A DNA stretch of 64,000 nt from VXNE01 sp963668365 (lineage in GTDB: Bacteria > Pseudomonadota > Gammaproteobacteria > Pseudomonadales > Azotimanducaceae). The DNA lies in NCBI GenBank assembly GCA_963668365.1, contig OY764266.1:2418001-2482000 (forward strand), written 5' to 3'. Shown here in pieces: positions 25,957-34,239 of this stretch (positions are counted from its first letter, which is position 1; each line of letters opens with the position of its first letter). Both the position numbers and the translations under genes were made by a program. The notes under the pieces were generated by a model, which worked only from the letters and a program-made list of their open reading frames with translations, had not been told where the DNA came from and searched no databases.

Positions 25957-27294
25957 TCAGACGAGCAGCCGGAAAGGCGCCTCCAGGTATCCGCGCACCT
26001 CTACCAGGAACTCGGCGGCGGGAGCGCCGTCGAGGACGCGGTGGTCCCAGGTGAGCGACAGGCGCAGGAACTTGCGCTGTACGGGCGCGTCGCCCTGCCA
26101 GGCGACGCCGCCATAGATGCGCCCGACCCCGAGAATGCCGGATTCCGGCGTGTTCAGGATCGGCGTGAAGGTGTCGACGCCGTACATGCCGAGGGAGGTG
26201 ACCGTGAACGTGCCGCCGCTCATGTCGTCGAGGCCAAGCCGGCCGCTCCTGGCGCGTTCGGCCAGTTCGCGGGACTCGGCTGCGATGGTCTTGAGGTCCT
26301 TGGCATGGGCATCGCGAATCACGGGGACGACCAGCCCTTCCTCGAGGGCCACGGCCATGCCCATGTGCACGGCATCGTGGCGCAGGATGGCATCGTCGGC
26401 GAGCGTCGCGTGCATGCGCGGGTGCTTCGTCAGGGCCTTGGCCGCGGCCAGAATGATGATGTCGGTGTAGCTTGGACGCACGCCGTCGGATTCCCATTCG
26501 GCGACGAGCTGGGTCCTGAGCTTCACGGCGTCTTCCATGTCGACTTCCATCTCCATGGTGAGCTGCGCCGTGTCGCGAAGGCTCGCGTACATGCGTTCCG
26601 CGATGGTGCGTCGCATTCCGCGCATCGGTTCCGCGGCGGGCGCGGATTCGGCGGCCTCGGCGGCGCGCTCGACGTCCTCCCGCGTAATGCGGCCACCCGG
26701 CCCCGTGCCTTCCACCGCATCGATATCGACGCCCAGTTCGCCGGCGAGCCTGCGGGCGGCGGGCGAAGACGGCTGTCGGCGCCTGGGCTGATCCCGGGTC
26801 TTGGCCTTGTCGGCTTGGGCAGTCACATCCCCCTCGGTGATTCGGCCCCGGGGGCCAGTGCCTTCAACGTCCGCCAGGTCCACGTCGAGTTCCGCCGCCA
26901 GGCGCCGGGCGGCCGGGGAGGCCGCGGGGCGCCGTCCGGCCGCGCGTTTCGGGGCCGGCGCTGGGGCGGCTGCCGCCGGCGGAGGGGCCTTCTTCTCCGC
27001 GACCGGCTCTTCTCCGGGCAATGGGGTCGGAGTCGGCAGGACATCCGGAATGGTCTCGTCGGACGCGAATATGAACCCGATGACATCGCCGGGGCCCAAC
27101 TCCGTTCCCGCACCGACGAGGTGCTTGACGGTGCCGTCGGCTTCGGCGTCTACATCCATGTTCACCTTTTCGGTCTCGAGGCGGTAGAGCATTTCGCCTT
27201 TCTGCACCTGGTCGCCGTCGGCGATAAACCACTCTTCAACGCTGCCTTCGGTCATGGTCATACCGACCTTGAGCAATCGGACTTCAACCGGCAT
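25957..27294 (-). CDS. acoC: Dihydrolipoamide acyltransferase (E2) with two peripheral-subunit-binding domains
   Basis: The 445-residue E2 component of a 2-oxoacid/acetoin dehydrogenase. One lipoyl domain is at residues 1-80 with the lipoylated Lys43 in ETEKVNMD. A Pro/Ala linker follows. Two E3/E1-binding domains are at about 124-157 (SPAARRLAAELDVDLADVEG) and 175-208 (SPAARRLAGELGVDIDAVEG), each ending G(P/R)GRIT..DV. The acetyltransferase domain has TSLGMYGVDTFTPILN and the active-site SLTWDHRVLDG. Tandem binding domains behind a single lipoyl domain are unusual; most E2 have one. It overlaps acoX by 11 bp and is the last gene of the operon. Confidence 0.9.
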   Translation of the reverse strand: MPVEVRLLKVGMTMTEGSVEEWFIADGDQVQKGEMLYRLETEKVNMDVDAEADGTVKHLVGAGTELGPGDVIGFIFASDETIPDVLPTPTPLPGEEPVAEKKAPPPAAAAPAPAPKRAAGRRPAASPAARRLAAELDVDLADVEGTGPRGRITEGDVTAQADKAKTRDQPRRRQPSSPAARRLAGELGVDIDAVEGTGPGGRITREDVERAAEAAESAPAAEPMRGMRRTIAERMYASLRDTAQLTMEMEVDMEDAVKLRTQLVAEWESDGVRPSYTDIIILAAAKALTKHPRMHATLADDAILRHDAVHMGMAVALEEGLVVPVIRDAHAKDLKTIAAESRELAERARSGRLGLDDMSGGTFTVTSLGMYGVDTFTPILNTPESGILGVGRIYGGVAWQGDAPVQRKFLRLSLTWDHRVLDGAPAAEFLVEVRGYLEAPFRLLV

Positions 27295-28303
27295 GACGAA
27301 CTCCCTCTGCGGTTGGAAAAAGCATGGCGCCGGCGCGGGCCGCCACTTCCAGTGTGGATTTGATATCGATCACGCGGGGACCGTCGCGTCGCACGGAGAG
27401 CGTCGCACGCTGCCCCGCCTGCATGACGCGCTCGCGCTCGCCGTCGAAAGCGAGCACGCAGGGCCCGATGATCTCCACCGTTTCGCCGAGGTCGATCCGG
27501 CGCGCGTCGGCTATGGCGATGTCGTCGAACCGGCCGGGGGCGATGGGCGCGCGGACATGCCACTTTGCCGATCTTCCCCTGGCTGTGAAGTCCACCGCCA
27601 TGGCCCCGTCGTCCTCGTCCGACATGGGTTCGAGCAGGCCCGCGATGGACGTGACTCCCACAGCGGACGGGATCGCGCGGGTAAGCACGGCGGTGATCAG
27701 CCGGTCGCCGGACAACAGCGCCCGGGCGCCGACGAAACGGTCGTCGGTCGCCACCGCGTCGATCAGGGAAATGTCGTCGGCTTCGCCCTCGATCTCGACG
27801 TGGATGACCTTGACCTGCGGGGCGACATCGCGCAGCGCCACGGACCCCGACGCGACAAGCGCGGCCGCGGCGCCGGCGGCGGAGCCCTCCTGCATGCCCG
27901 GGAACACGTTGTTGGTCCCCGTCGAGATGGGAACGAGCGGCGCGTCGAGCCAACCTTTCGCCAGCGCCCGGTTGGTGCCGTCGCCGCCCAGCGAAATGAC
28001 CGCGCCGCAGGATGCTTTTCGCATGGCCGCTGCCGCGCGGACCGTGTCCTGGGCGTTGCCGTAGCGCGGGCCGGCGACCGGTGTCCCGGCGACACCAGCG
28101 GTCGCAACCGCGCTGCGGGAGATGGCGCGCAGGTCGTCGAGATACAGGACAGACGGACTCGGATCCGCCGCAGCGATGCCCGCGAGACAGCGCGCCACAA
28201 CGGCGCGCTTTTCCTGGTTGTCGAACACCGACGCACCGGCGGCGACGCGGCGGATGTCCTTGCCGGAGTCGGGATTCGCCGCGAGGCCGACAAGGCAGGT
28301 CAT
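27284..28303 (-). CDS. acoX: AcoX, ATP-NAD kinase-like protein of acetoin operon
   Basis: Starting at ATG 28303 the product has 339 residues. It carries ISLGGDGTNRALA at about 104-116, the diphosphate-binding signature of NAD kinases and diacylglycerol kinases, and the N-terminal VGLAANPDSGKDIRR seen in the ATP-NAD kinase/AcoX family. AcoX is encoded with acetoin dehydrogenase genes in several bacteria; its reaction is not settled. Its place between E1beta and E2 is the main reason to call this an acetoin rather than pyruvate operon. The E1beta stop lies 13 bp upstream. Confidence 0.8.
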   Translation of the reverse strand: MTCLVGLAANPDSGKDIRRVAAGASVFDNQEKRAVVARCLAGIAAADPSPSVLYLDDLRAISRSAVATAGVAGTPVAGPRYGNAQDTVRAAAAMRKASCGAVISLGGDGTNRALAKGWLDAPLVPISTGTNNVFPGMQEGSAAGAAAALVASGSVALRDVAPQVKVIHVEIEGEADDISLIDAVATDDRFVGARALLSGDRLITAVLTRAIPSAVGVTSIAGLLEPMSDEDDGAMAVDFTARGRSAKWHVRAPIAPGRFDDIAIADARRIDLGETVEIIGPCVLAFDGERERVMQAGQRATLSVRRDGPRVIDIKSTLEVAARAGAMLFPTAEGVRHAG

Positions 28304-28316
28304 GCGGGTCCTGTCT

Positions 28317-29315
28317 TCAAAGCCCGAGCAACTCGGTTGCCGAGGCAACTATCTTGTCGGCGTTGGGGACGAAGCTCTGTTCCAGTGAAGGGCTGAATGG
28401 CACCGGCGAGAACGGGGCGCCAACGCGGCCGACGGGTGCGTCGAGATAGTCGAACGCCAGTTCCTGTACCTGCGCGGCGATCTCGCCGCCCATGCCGCCG
28501 AAGCGCACGGCCTCGTGGACCACCATGGCGTTGTGAGTCTTCTCCACGGAAGCGACCAGCGTGTCCACGTCGAGCGGCTGCAGCGAGCGCAGGTCGATGA
28601 CTTCGGTGTCGATGCCCTGTTCCGCGAGCGTTTCCGCGGCACTTACGGACTCGTGGACCATCCGGCTGTAGCTGATGATCGTGAAGTCCGTGCCGGGCCG
28701 CACGATGTTGGCCTCGCCGATCGGGATCGCGTACGGTTCCTCCGGGACTTCGCTGGTCAAGGCCAGCGATGCCTTGTTCATGACCACGAAAACGGGGTTG
28801 TCGTCGCGCGACGCGGCGATCAACAGGCCCTTGGCATCGTACGGCGTCGACGGCATCACGACCTTGAGTCCGGGGATGTGGCAGATCCACGACTCAAGGC
28901 ATTGCGAGTGCTGGGCCGCCATCGAATTCCTGGCGCCGCACATGGTCGTGATCGTGATCGGCAGCGTCGCGCGGCCGCCGAACATGTAGCGCATCTTTGC
29001 CATCTGGTTCGTGACCTCGTCCATGCATTCGCCGAGGAAGTCCATGAACATGATGTCGACGATCGGGCGCAGCCCGGCGGCTGCCGCGCCGACACCCAAC
29101 CCGATGACGCCTTCTTCGCTGATGGGCGTGTTGACGATCCGGTCGGGGCCGAACTCGTCGAGCAGCCCCCTGTAGATGCCGAACACGCTGCCCGCGCCGG
29201 CGACGTCCTCGCCGGCGATGAACGCGTCGGGTTCTTCGTTCAGGATGGCCGCCGCCGCCTCCTTGACGGCGAGGACGTAGGACAGTTCGCGTTTTCCGTT
29301 TTCTGTTTCAGGCAT
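28317..29315 (-). CDS. acoB: Acetoin/pyruvate dehydrogenase E1 component, beta subunit
   Basis: The 332-residue thiamine-diphosphate enzyme beta chain has VKEAAAAILNEEPDAFIAGE, a TPISEEGVIGLGVGAAAAGL block, IMFMDFLGECMDEVTNQMAK, and the C-terminal transketolase domain (IDLRSLQPLDVDTL, VVHEAVRFGGMGGEIAA). With the alpha chain it forms the alpha2beta2 decarboxylating E1 that passes the acyl group to lipoyl-E2. It follows E1alpha with a 12-bp gap. Confidence 0.9.
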   Translation of the reverse strand: MPETENGKRELSYVLAVKEAAAAILNEEPDAFIAGEDVAGAGSVFGIYRGLLDEFGPDRIVNTPISEEGVIGLGVGAAAAGLRPIVDIMFMDFLGECMDEVTNQMAKMRYMFGGRATLPITITTMCGARNSMAAQHSQCLESWICHIPGLKVVMPSTPYDAKGLLIAASRDDNPVFVVMNKASLALTSEVPEEPYAIPIGEANIVRPGTDFTIISYSRMVHESVSAAETLAEQGIDTEVIDLRSLQPLDVDTLVASVEKTHNAMVVHEAVRFGGMGGEIAAQVQELAFDYLDAPVGRVGAPFSPVPFSPSLEQSFVPNADKIVASATELLGL

Positions 29316-29327
29316 CGTGTTTCTCGC

Positions 29328-30299
29328 TTAAGCGTATACGTCGTCGAGGAGGGCGTCGGGGTCGGGCATCGGGCTCGCCTTGGCGAACTCGACAGCGGCT
29401 TCCACGTCGCGGGCTATTTCTTCGTGCACTTCCTTCGCCGCGTCGGCGGAAAGGACGCCCTGTTCCGCGAGCCGCGCCTCGAACATTTCGATCGGATCCC
29501 GCTTCATCCACTCGGCGAGTTCCTCGTCCGTGCGGTACGTGCGGCCCATGCCGCGCCTGCCGACATGGTCATAGAACCGATAGGTCTTGCACTCGAGCAG
29601 CGTCGGACCGTCGCCTTGCCGCGCGCGCTCGACGGCGGCGCCCGCCGCCTCGTACACGGCCATGACGTCCATGCCGTCGACGACGACGCCCGGCATGCCG
29701 TACCCCGGCGCGCGGTCGGCAACGTCGGTGATGGCCTGGTGGTCGCGTTGCGGCGTGTACTCGCCGAAACCGTTGTTCTCGCAGACGAACAGGACCGGCA
29801 GCTTGTAGAGCGCCGCCATGTTGGCGGCCTCGTGGAAAGCGCCCTCGTTACTCGCGCCGTCGCCGAAGAACGTGGCGGCGACGTTGCCGTTCTTCTTGTA
29901 CTTGTTGGCGAATCCGGCGCCCATGGCGATGGGCGGTCCGCCGCCGACGATGCCGTTGGCGCCGAGCATCCCGATTTCCAGGTTGGAGACATGCATGCTG
30001 CCGCCCTTGCCCTTGCAGTAGCCGTCGACGCGCCCGAACAACTCCGCGAACATCCTGTCGAACTCGCCGCCCTTGGCGATGAGGTGGCCGTGGCCACGAT
30101 GCGTGCTGGTGATCTGGTCTTCGTCCGTCAGGTGCGCCATGACGCCGACGGCGACCGCTTCTTCCCCGACATAGAGGTGAAGAGCGCCGGGAATGAAACC
30201 GTTTTCCGCCATTCGGCCCGCCTCGTTCTCGAAGTGGCGTATTCGCACCATGCGCCGATGGATGTCGAGCAATACTTCGTCGGTAGGTTGTGTAGTCAC
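29328..30299 (-). CDS. acoA: Acetoin/pyruvate dehydrogenase E1 component, alpha subunit
   Basis: The 323-residue protein has the ThDP motif starting GDGASNEGAF and ending ENNG (GDG-x-NN, about residues 170-200). ALHLYVGEEAVAVGVMAHLT, TSTHRGHGHLIAKGG and DGMDVMAVYEAAGAAVERAR are family blocks of acetoin/pyruvate E1alpha. The start is GTG with AAAGGGGAAA seven bases upstream. It is the first gene of a four-gene operon (E1alpha, E1beta, AcoX, E2). No dihydrolipoamide dehydrogenase (E3) or acoR regulator lies nearby, so E3 is shared from elsewhere. The order A-B-X-C differs from the X-A-B-C order known in Ralstonia. Confidence 0.9.
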   Translation of the reverse strand: MTTQPTDEVLLDIHRRMVRIRHFENEAGRMAENGFIPGALHLYVGEEAVAVGVMAHLTDEDQITSTHRGHGHLIAKGGEFDRMFAELFGRVDGYCKGKGGSMHVSNLEIGMLGANGIVGGGPPIAMGAGFANKYKKNGNVAATFFGDGASNEGAFHEAANMAALYKLPVLFVCENNGFGEYTPQRDHQAITDVADRAPGYGMPGVVVDGMDVMAVYEAAGAAVERARQGDGPTLLECKTYRFYDHVGRRGMGRTYRTDEELAEWMKRDPIEMFEARLAEQGVLSADAAKEVHEEIARDVEAAVEFAKASPMPDPDALLDDVYA

Positions 30300-30618
30300 G
30301 CTTTCCCCTTTGTCAATCGTGCGCTATTTTGCGCGAATCGCGACCAGATAGGTAGTGCGCGCGCCAACCGGAGCAGGGCGGGATCGGCCCGTTGCGGACA
30401 CGCGCAGTTCGCCTAAGCGCACTTCAAATGCGGCCATGCATGCGCTTCAAAGCAGACATCTGCCATAGCGCCCGCGTCGTATTTCCCGCCAATCTGTGTC
30501 CGTCCCGCACGCCCCGACAGGCCATGACGGAATCACCTGATGCTCAAAAGCTCCTGCGCGGGTCGGCTAGCCCGTGCTACCGTTGCCGAGTCGCGCCGCG
30601 CGTGCTGGAGAATCGCGA
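30300..30618. other. Divergent gap between acoA and the third Uma2 gene
   Basis: About 320 bp hold no convincing gene. A palindromic GCGC-TATTTT-GCGC lies at about 30320-30334, close to the acoA start. I looked for a sigma54 -24/-12 site, as many aco operons have, and did not find a good TGGCAC-N5-TTGC match on the minus strand. Confidence 0.3.
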
Positions 30619-31335
30619 GTGAAGCCAGTCGACACCTCTCCGTCGGGAAGGAGAAATCCGTCCGCAACCGCCGAACTCGACGCTGTGGAATACCCCAGCA
30701 GCGACGGCAAGCCCATGGCTGAGACGGGCCGGCACGCGATTGCGACGGTCCACGCCTGGCAGGCGCTTGATCGGAGATTCGCGGACCAGGAAGACGTCTA
30801 TGTCGGCATGGACATGCTCCTGTATTACGTCGAGGGGGACCCGCGCAAGTCGGTCGTGCCGGACGTGTTCGTGGTATTCGGTGTGCCCAAGCTGCCGCCG
30901 CGGGACAACTGGCTGGCTTGGCGCGAGGGCAAGGTGCCTGACTTGGTGCTGGAAGTGACGTCGCGCCACACGCGGCGCCGGGACGAAGGCCCGAAACGGG
31001 AACTGTATCGACGGCTGGGAGTCGCGGAGTATTGGCAATACGATCCGACCGGCGACTACCTCGATCCAAGGCTCAAGGGCGCTCGGCTGATGCGCGGCGG
31101 TTACCGTCCGATTCCGGCGAGGGTTGGCCCGGGCGGCATCCGGTACGCCTCCCGCAGACTGGGTCTGGATCTGCGCCTGGTGCATGACACGTTGCGTTTC
31201 TATGATCCGGCGCGCGCCGAATATCTGGCGACGATGGATGAGGAGAGAGCCCGGGCCGACCGGGAGTCCGAAAGGGCCGAGGCAGCCCTGCGTCGCGTGG
31301 CCGAACTGGAAGCGGCATTGCGGGCAGCGCGGTGA
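30619..31335 (+). CDS. Uma2 family protein (DUF820), third copy
   Basis: GTG 30619 has GGAG eight bases upstream and gives 238 residues, the same size as the copies at 867 and 1884. It has the Uma2 core SVVPDVFVVFGVPK, LVLEVTSRHTRRRDEGPKRE and LYRRLGVAEYWQYDP, and a charged C-terminal coiled coil (EERARADRESERAEAALRR). It is a clear paralogue but much more distant from the tandem pair than they are from each other. Possible nuclease fold; function unknown. Confidence 0.85.
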   Translation: MKPVDTSPSGRRNPSATAELDAVEYPSSDGKPMAETGRHAIATVHAWQALDRRFADQEDVYVGMDMLLYYVEGDPRKSVVPDVFVVFGVPKLPPRDNWLAWREGKVPDLVLEVTSRHTRRRDEGPKRELYRRLGVAEYWQYDPTGDYLDPRLKGARLMRGGYRPIPARVGPGGIRYASRRLGLDLRLVHDTLRFYDPARAEYLATMDEERARADRESERAEAALRRVAELEAALRAAR

Positions 31336-31487
31336 TGGGCGTGGCCGGGAAGCAGGCCAGACGCCGGAGTTTTGTCGTTCGGTTCAAGACGTAATTGTCC
31401 TTTCGATCCTTGTCACAGGGCTTGTGGCCGGCGCGCTTGAGGACCAGGGGCGTTGCGACGATGGCCGATTGACGTCGAGTACGGATC

Positions 31488-31559
31488 TCAAAGCGTATGC
31501 GGCGCCACCGCCCGACCGGTTGTGGCGGACAGGTGCACGGCTTCCACCTTGCGCATGTA
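31488..31559 (-). pseudogene. Relic of a Gfo/Idh gene 3' end (direct repeat copy A)
   Basis: On the minus strand this reads YMRKVEAVHLSATTGRAVAP then HTL and TGA, almost identical to the last residues of the intact oxidoreductase at 33126-34178. The 72-bp segment matches 33126-33197 at 64 of 72 positions, stop codon included, in the same orientation. Upstream of it the sequence no longer matches. It is a fragment left beside the VapBC island. Confidence 0.8.
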
Positions 31560-31630
31560 CTGCGGCAACGCGTGGCGAAACATTGCGACTTCCCGAGGAA
31601 CCGGGATGGACGAGGCGTCAAACACTCTGA

Positions 31631-32269
31631 GTGACCAACTCCGATCAACTGGACGAGAGTTGGAACTGTGCGTTGCTCGTGCGAGTGGTGACGGTCGCGA
31701 CTACCACGATGCTCTCAGAAGCGGCGATTCGAAGTTCTATCGTTTGGCGCGAGGGGGGAAAGCGATCGGGCTTGTTCAAGTCGACGCGGATTCGATGTGC
31801 ATTAGCTGACGCACAAGGTCCTGCCAATGCGACAGTGCGACTTACGCGTAAGCGCGCGCTCGATCTGCTTCGGGTACTCGAGGCCACGGCCGATGATGCT
31901 GAGGCATTCTCACGAGTTGGTGCCTTCAGTGTTTTTCTTGACGGGACGCCGAAAGGCCAGCCTTACTCTTACGAGGGCTGCACGTACAGGATATGGGCCT
32001 TTCCTGACACGAAGCGCATCGCGGTACGGGAGACGTTTGCAAACGGGCGGAGATCCACTTGGTCACTTTTCGAGCGACGAGATCCGAAGACGCGCAGCGG
32101 GCGAAGACGTTTTCTTGGGCAACCTCGACGAGGATCGCGCATTCCCGAGCGCCCCTTGGGGACTTGGGTCGACTGCTGCTATCACAATGGTGCCATGGGC
32201 ATTGGCGAGTTCACCGACCTTTTGATCCGTTGCCCCGAAATTGCCGAGTACGCAGGTCAGGCGGCTTAG
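31631..32269 (+). CDS. Hypothetical protein of uncertain reality
   Basis: A 212-codon frame on the island between the two 72-bp repeats. Codon use is less G/C-biased than in its neighbours, fitting imported DNA. The mid part (LTRKRALDLLRVLEATADDA, FSVFLDGTPKGQPYSYEG) reads like protein, while the ends, rich in Arg, do not. No family is recognised. A competing minus-strand frame (to about 32392) starts with a signal-like stretch MGLTQKTVSYVLALSLISAA and may be real instead. Confidence 0.3.
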   Translation: MTNSDQLDESWNCALLVRVVTVATTTMLSEAAIRSSIVWREGGKRSGLFKSTRIRCALADAQGPANATVRLTRKRALDLLRVLEATADDAEAFSRVGAFSVFLDGTPKGQPYSYEGCTYRIWAFPDTKRIAVRETFANGRRSTWSLFERRDPKTRSGRRRFLGQPRRGSRIPERPLGTWVDCCYHNGAMGIGEFTDLLIRCPEIAEYAGQAA

Positions 32270-32390
32270 GCCTTCGAATCGGGGAGGCCGCATTTGCAAC
32301 CCCCGGCAAGATACGGCTACGCTCGCATGCACGGCGGCGGATATGAGAGATAGCGCGAGAACATACGATACGGTTTTTTGCGTCAAACCC

Positions 32391-32744
32391 ATGCCAAACA
32401 GATTGCGTCCCCAAGATGGTCGCCGAGCCGAGGAGCCTATCAAGCGTTTGAGTCTCAACCTGAGGGAGAGTTTGCATACGCGTTTCAAGACCGTTTGCAG
32501 CGCTACCAATCGCAAGATGGCGACCGAGATTCAGAAACTTGTCGAACGCCGAACCCAGGAGTTGGAGGAAGAAGCGGGCTTGAGCGGGAGCGGCTGGGCG
32601 AGACAGACCTCGCAACGTCCAAAGTCGGCGGATCCAGTCGAGCGGAGGCTGCGAGCGCTGAATCAAGCGCTGGCCTGCAACCACCCGACCGGGGATATCG
32701 AGGAAATGCTGGCCGACATCGAGCGCGGTCGTGATCTTCGTTGA
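32391..32744 (+). CDS. VapB-like antitoxin
   Basis: The 117-residue protein has a ribbon-helix-helix-like N-terminal part (PIKRLSLNLRESLHTRFKTV and a helix MATEIQKLVERRTQELEEE) and a C-terminal tail GDIEEMLADIERGRDL typical of antitoxins that pair with PIN toxins. It overlaps the PIN gene by 14 bp. ATG 32391 is chosen because the sequence before it no longer looks coding. DNA binding and toxin neutralisation are expected from this layout, not shown. Confidence 0.65.
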   Translation: MPNRLRPQDGRRAEEPIKRLSLNLRESLHTRFKTVCSATNRKMATEIQKLVERRTQELEEEAGLSGSGWARQTSQRPKSADPVERRLRALNQALACNHPTGDIEEMLADIERGRDLR

Positions 32745-33120
32745 TTCCAATGTCCCGATGTACCTGGTCGGAGCTCCCCATCCGAACCGAGAGCAAGTCG
32801 AGACGTTCTTACGGCAACGGCCTGACGAAGACTACGTAACTAGCGCTGAGGTCTACCAGGAGATTCTCCATCGCTATGCGGCGATCAATCGCCGCCGCGC
32901 GATTAATGATGCGTTCACGCTGCTTGACGAACTTGTAGATTCAGTGTTCTCAATCTCGCGAGATGAGGTCGAAGCAGCTAGGCAGGTGGCGGAAGGACAT
33001 CCAGAGCTATCGGCCCGCGACTGCTTGCATTTGGCTGTAATGGCCACGAACGGGGTAACTCGTATCCTGTCGTTCGACGACGGATTCTCGGACTATTCCG
33101 GGGTCACGCGTTTGCCGTAG
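32731..33120 (+). CDS. PIN-domain toxin (VapC-like ribonuclease)
   Basis: The 129-residue protein has the four acidic positions of a PIN domain: Asp in IFVDSNVPMYL (residue 4), Glu in TSAEVYQEIL, Asp in LSARDCLHLAVM and Asp in ILSFDDGFSDY. The domain is a Mg2+-dependent RNase, often cutting tRNA or rRNA. GTG 32731 is the start, inside the antitoxin's last codons, a coupled type II layout. It ends 6 bp before the Gfo/Idh 3' end on the other strand. Confidence 0.85.
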   Translation: MIFVDSNVPMYLVGAPHPNREQVETFLRQRPDEDYVTSAEVYQEILHRYAAINRRRAINDAFTLLDELVDSVFSISRDEVEAARQVAEGHPELSARDCLHLAVMATNGVTRILSFDDGFSDYSGVTRLP

Positions 33121-33125
33121 TCATG

Positions 33126-33197
33126 TCAGAGCGTGTGCGGCGCCACAGCCCGGCCTGTTAGCGCGGACAGGTGCACGGCTTCCACCTTGCGCATGTA
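33126..33197. repeat. 72-bp direct repeat copy B (within Gfo/Idh gene 3' end)
   Basis: This is the partner of 31488-31559 and forms the last 24 codons of the intact oxidoreductase gene. The two copies flank about 1.57 kb that carries the VapBC-like pair. Confidence 0.85.
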
Positions 33198-34178
33198 AAG
33201 CAGCCCTTCCTCGAAATCCGGACGCACGGGCCGATCTTCGGGGGGCGCCCCGGCGCGCGCGGCGCGCACGGCGGCGATGAAGTCCGACTCCACGGACCAC
33301 GCGGTTCGCTCTTCGTCGGGCACGTCCGCCTGCCGCAGCGACTCGCCTGGACGAGCCAGTTCCAGGGTGGTCTGAAAGTCGTAGCGCATGGTCCCTTCCG
33401 TCCCGCGCACGGTGATCGACGACGACCGCCCCGAGCTGTCGACGGTGACTCCCGAGTGGTGTTCGAGGATGAGCGCGCCGCTTGCGAGCGTGCCGCTGAT
33501 GGCGACGACCTGGGGCACGTCGATGGCCACCGACTGTCCCGTCTCGTCGGTCTTTTCCGCGATGGGCGTCGACAGGTGGGCGGTCAGACTCTCATACGGT
33601 CCCACCAGCCCGTTCAGCGTCTCGGCGAATATGCCCATGGACATGATCTGGCAGCCGCTGTAGTCGGTGCGCTCGCGCCAGTGCACGGAAGAGCGGTCGA
33701 GATTCGCGCCGCTGACCACGGACAGTTCCACCGAAGTGATCTGCCCCAGATCGGACCGCACGATGTCGCGGATGCGCTCCTCGAATTGCCAGGGGACCGG
33801 GCAGATCATGTTGACGAGTTCCGGATGCGCCTTCGCCGCTGCGAGCATTTCCTTCGCTTGTGCGACATTCATGCACATGCGCGCCTGGCAGAAGCAGTGC
33901 TTGCCGGCCTTGAGCGTCGCGATGGACAGTTCCCGGTGCATGTAGGGCCAGGTGCCGATGAAGATGATGTCCAGGTCCTCGCGGGCGATGACCCGCTGCC
34001 AGTCCGTATCGATCTCGGGAATGCCGAAATCCCGAGCCGCGCGCTCCGAGCTTTCCCGGCTGCGGTTGCACACGACGACCACCTCGACGCCGTCGATGCC
34101 AGCCAGCCCCGGCAGGTGCCGGCTGCGGCAGATGCCCCCGGCGCCGATGAATCCGATGCGAAGCGTGTCCGTGCTCAT
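33126..34178 (-). CDS. Gfo/Idh/MocA family oxidoreductase
   Basis: ATG 34178 with GAGGAGAA upstream gives 350 residues. The N-terminal Rossmann domain starts MSTDTLRIGFIGAGGICRSR with the NAD(P) glycine motif GAGGIC. GKHCFCQARMCMNVAQAKEM holds the position of the usual EKP Lys motif but reads QAR, so the catalytic lysine-proline pair is altered. The C-terminal domain (YSGCQIMSMGIFAETLNGLVGP, GTEGTMRYDFQTT) is normal. The changed motif suggests altered chemistry or a non-dehydrogenase role such as the Gfo-like dehydratase or racemase relatives. It is followed by the VapBC-like island and preceded by a BVMO-type gene. Confidence 0.85.
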   Translation of the reverse strand: MSTDTLRIGFIGAGGICRSRHLPGLAGIDGVEVVVVCNRSRESSERAARDFGIPEIDTDWQRVIAREDLDIIFIGTWPYMHRELSIATLKAGKHCFCQARMCMNVAQAKEMLAAAKAHPELVNMICPVPWQFEERIRDIVRSDLGQITSVELSVVSGANLDRSSVHWRERTDYSGCQIMSMGIFAETLNGLVGPYESLTAHLSTPIAEKTDETGQSVAIDVPQVVAISGTLASGALILEHHSGVTVDSSGRSSSITVRGTEGTMRYDFQTTLELARPGESLRQADVPDEERTAWSVESDFIAAVRAARAGAPPEDRPVRPDFEEGLLYMRKVEAVHLSALTGRAVAPHTL

Positions 34179-34239
34179 GGTGCTGTTCTCCTCTGTGCGT
34201 TGCTCGGCGCGACCGGCTTCCCGGGCGCGCCTGTTTCGT

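Noticed and set aside
32063..32515. Minus-strand ORF with a signal-like start over the VapB region
   Set aside because: It overlaps the antitoxin start and the hypothetical frame at 31631 and has no recognised domain. Kept only as an alternative.
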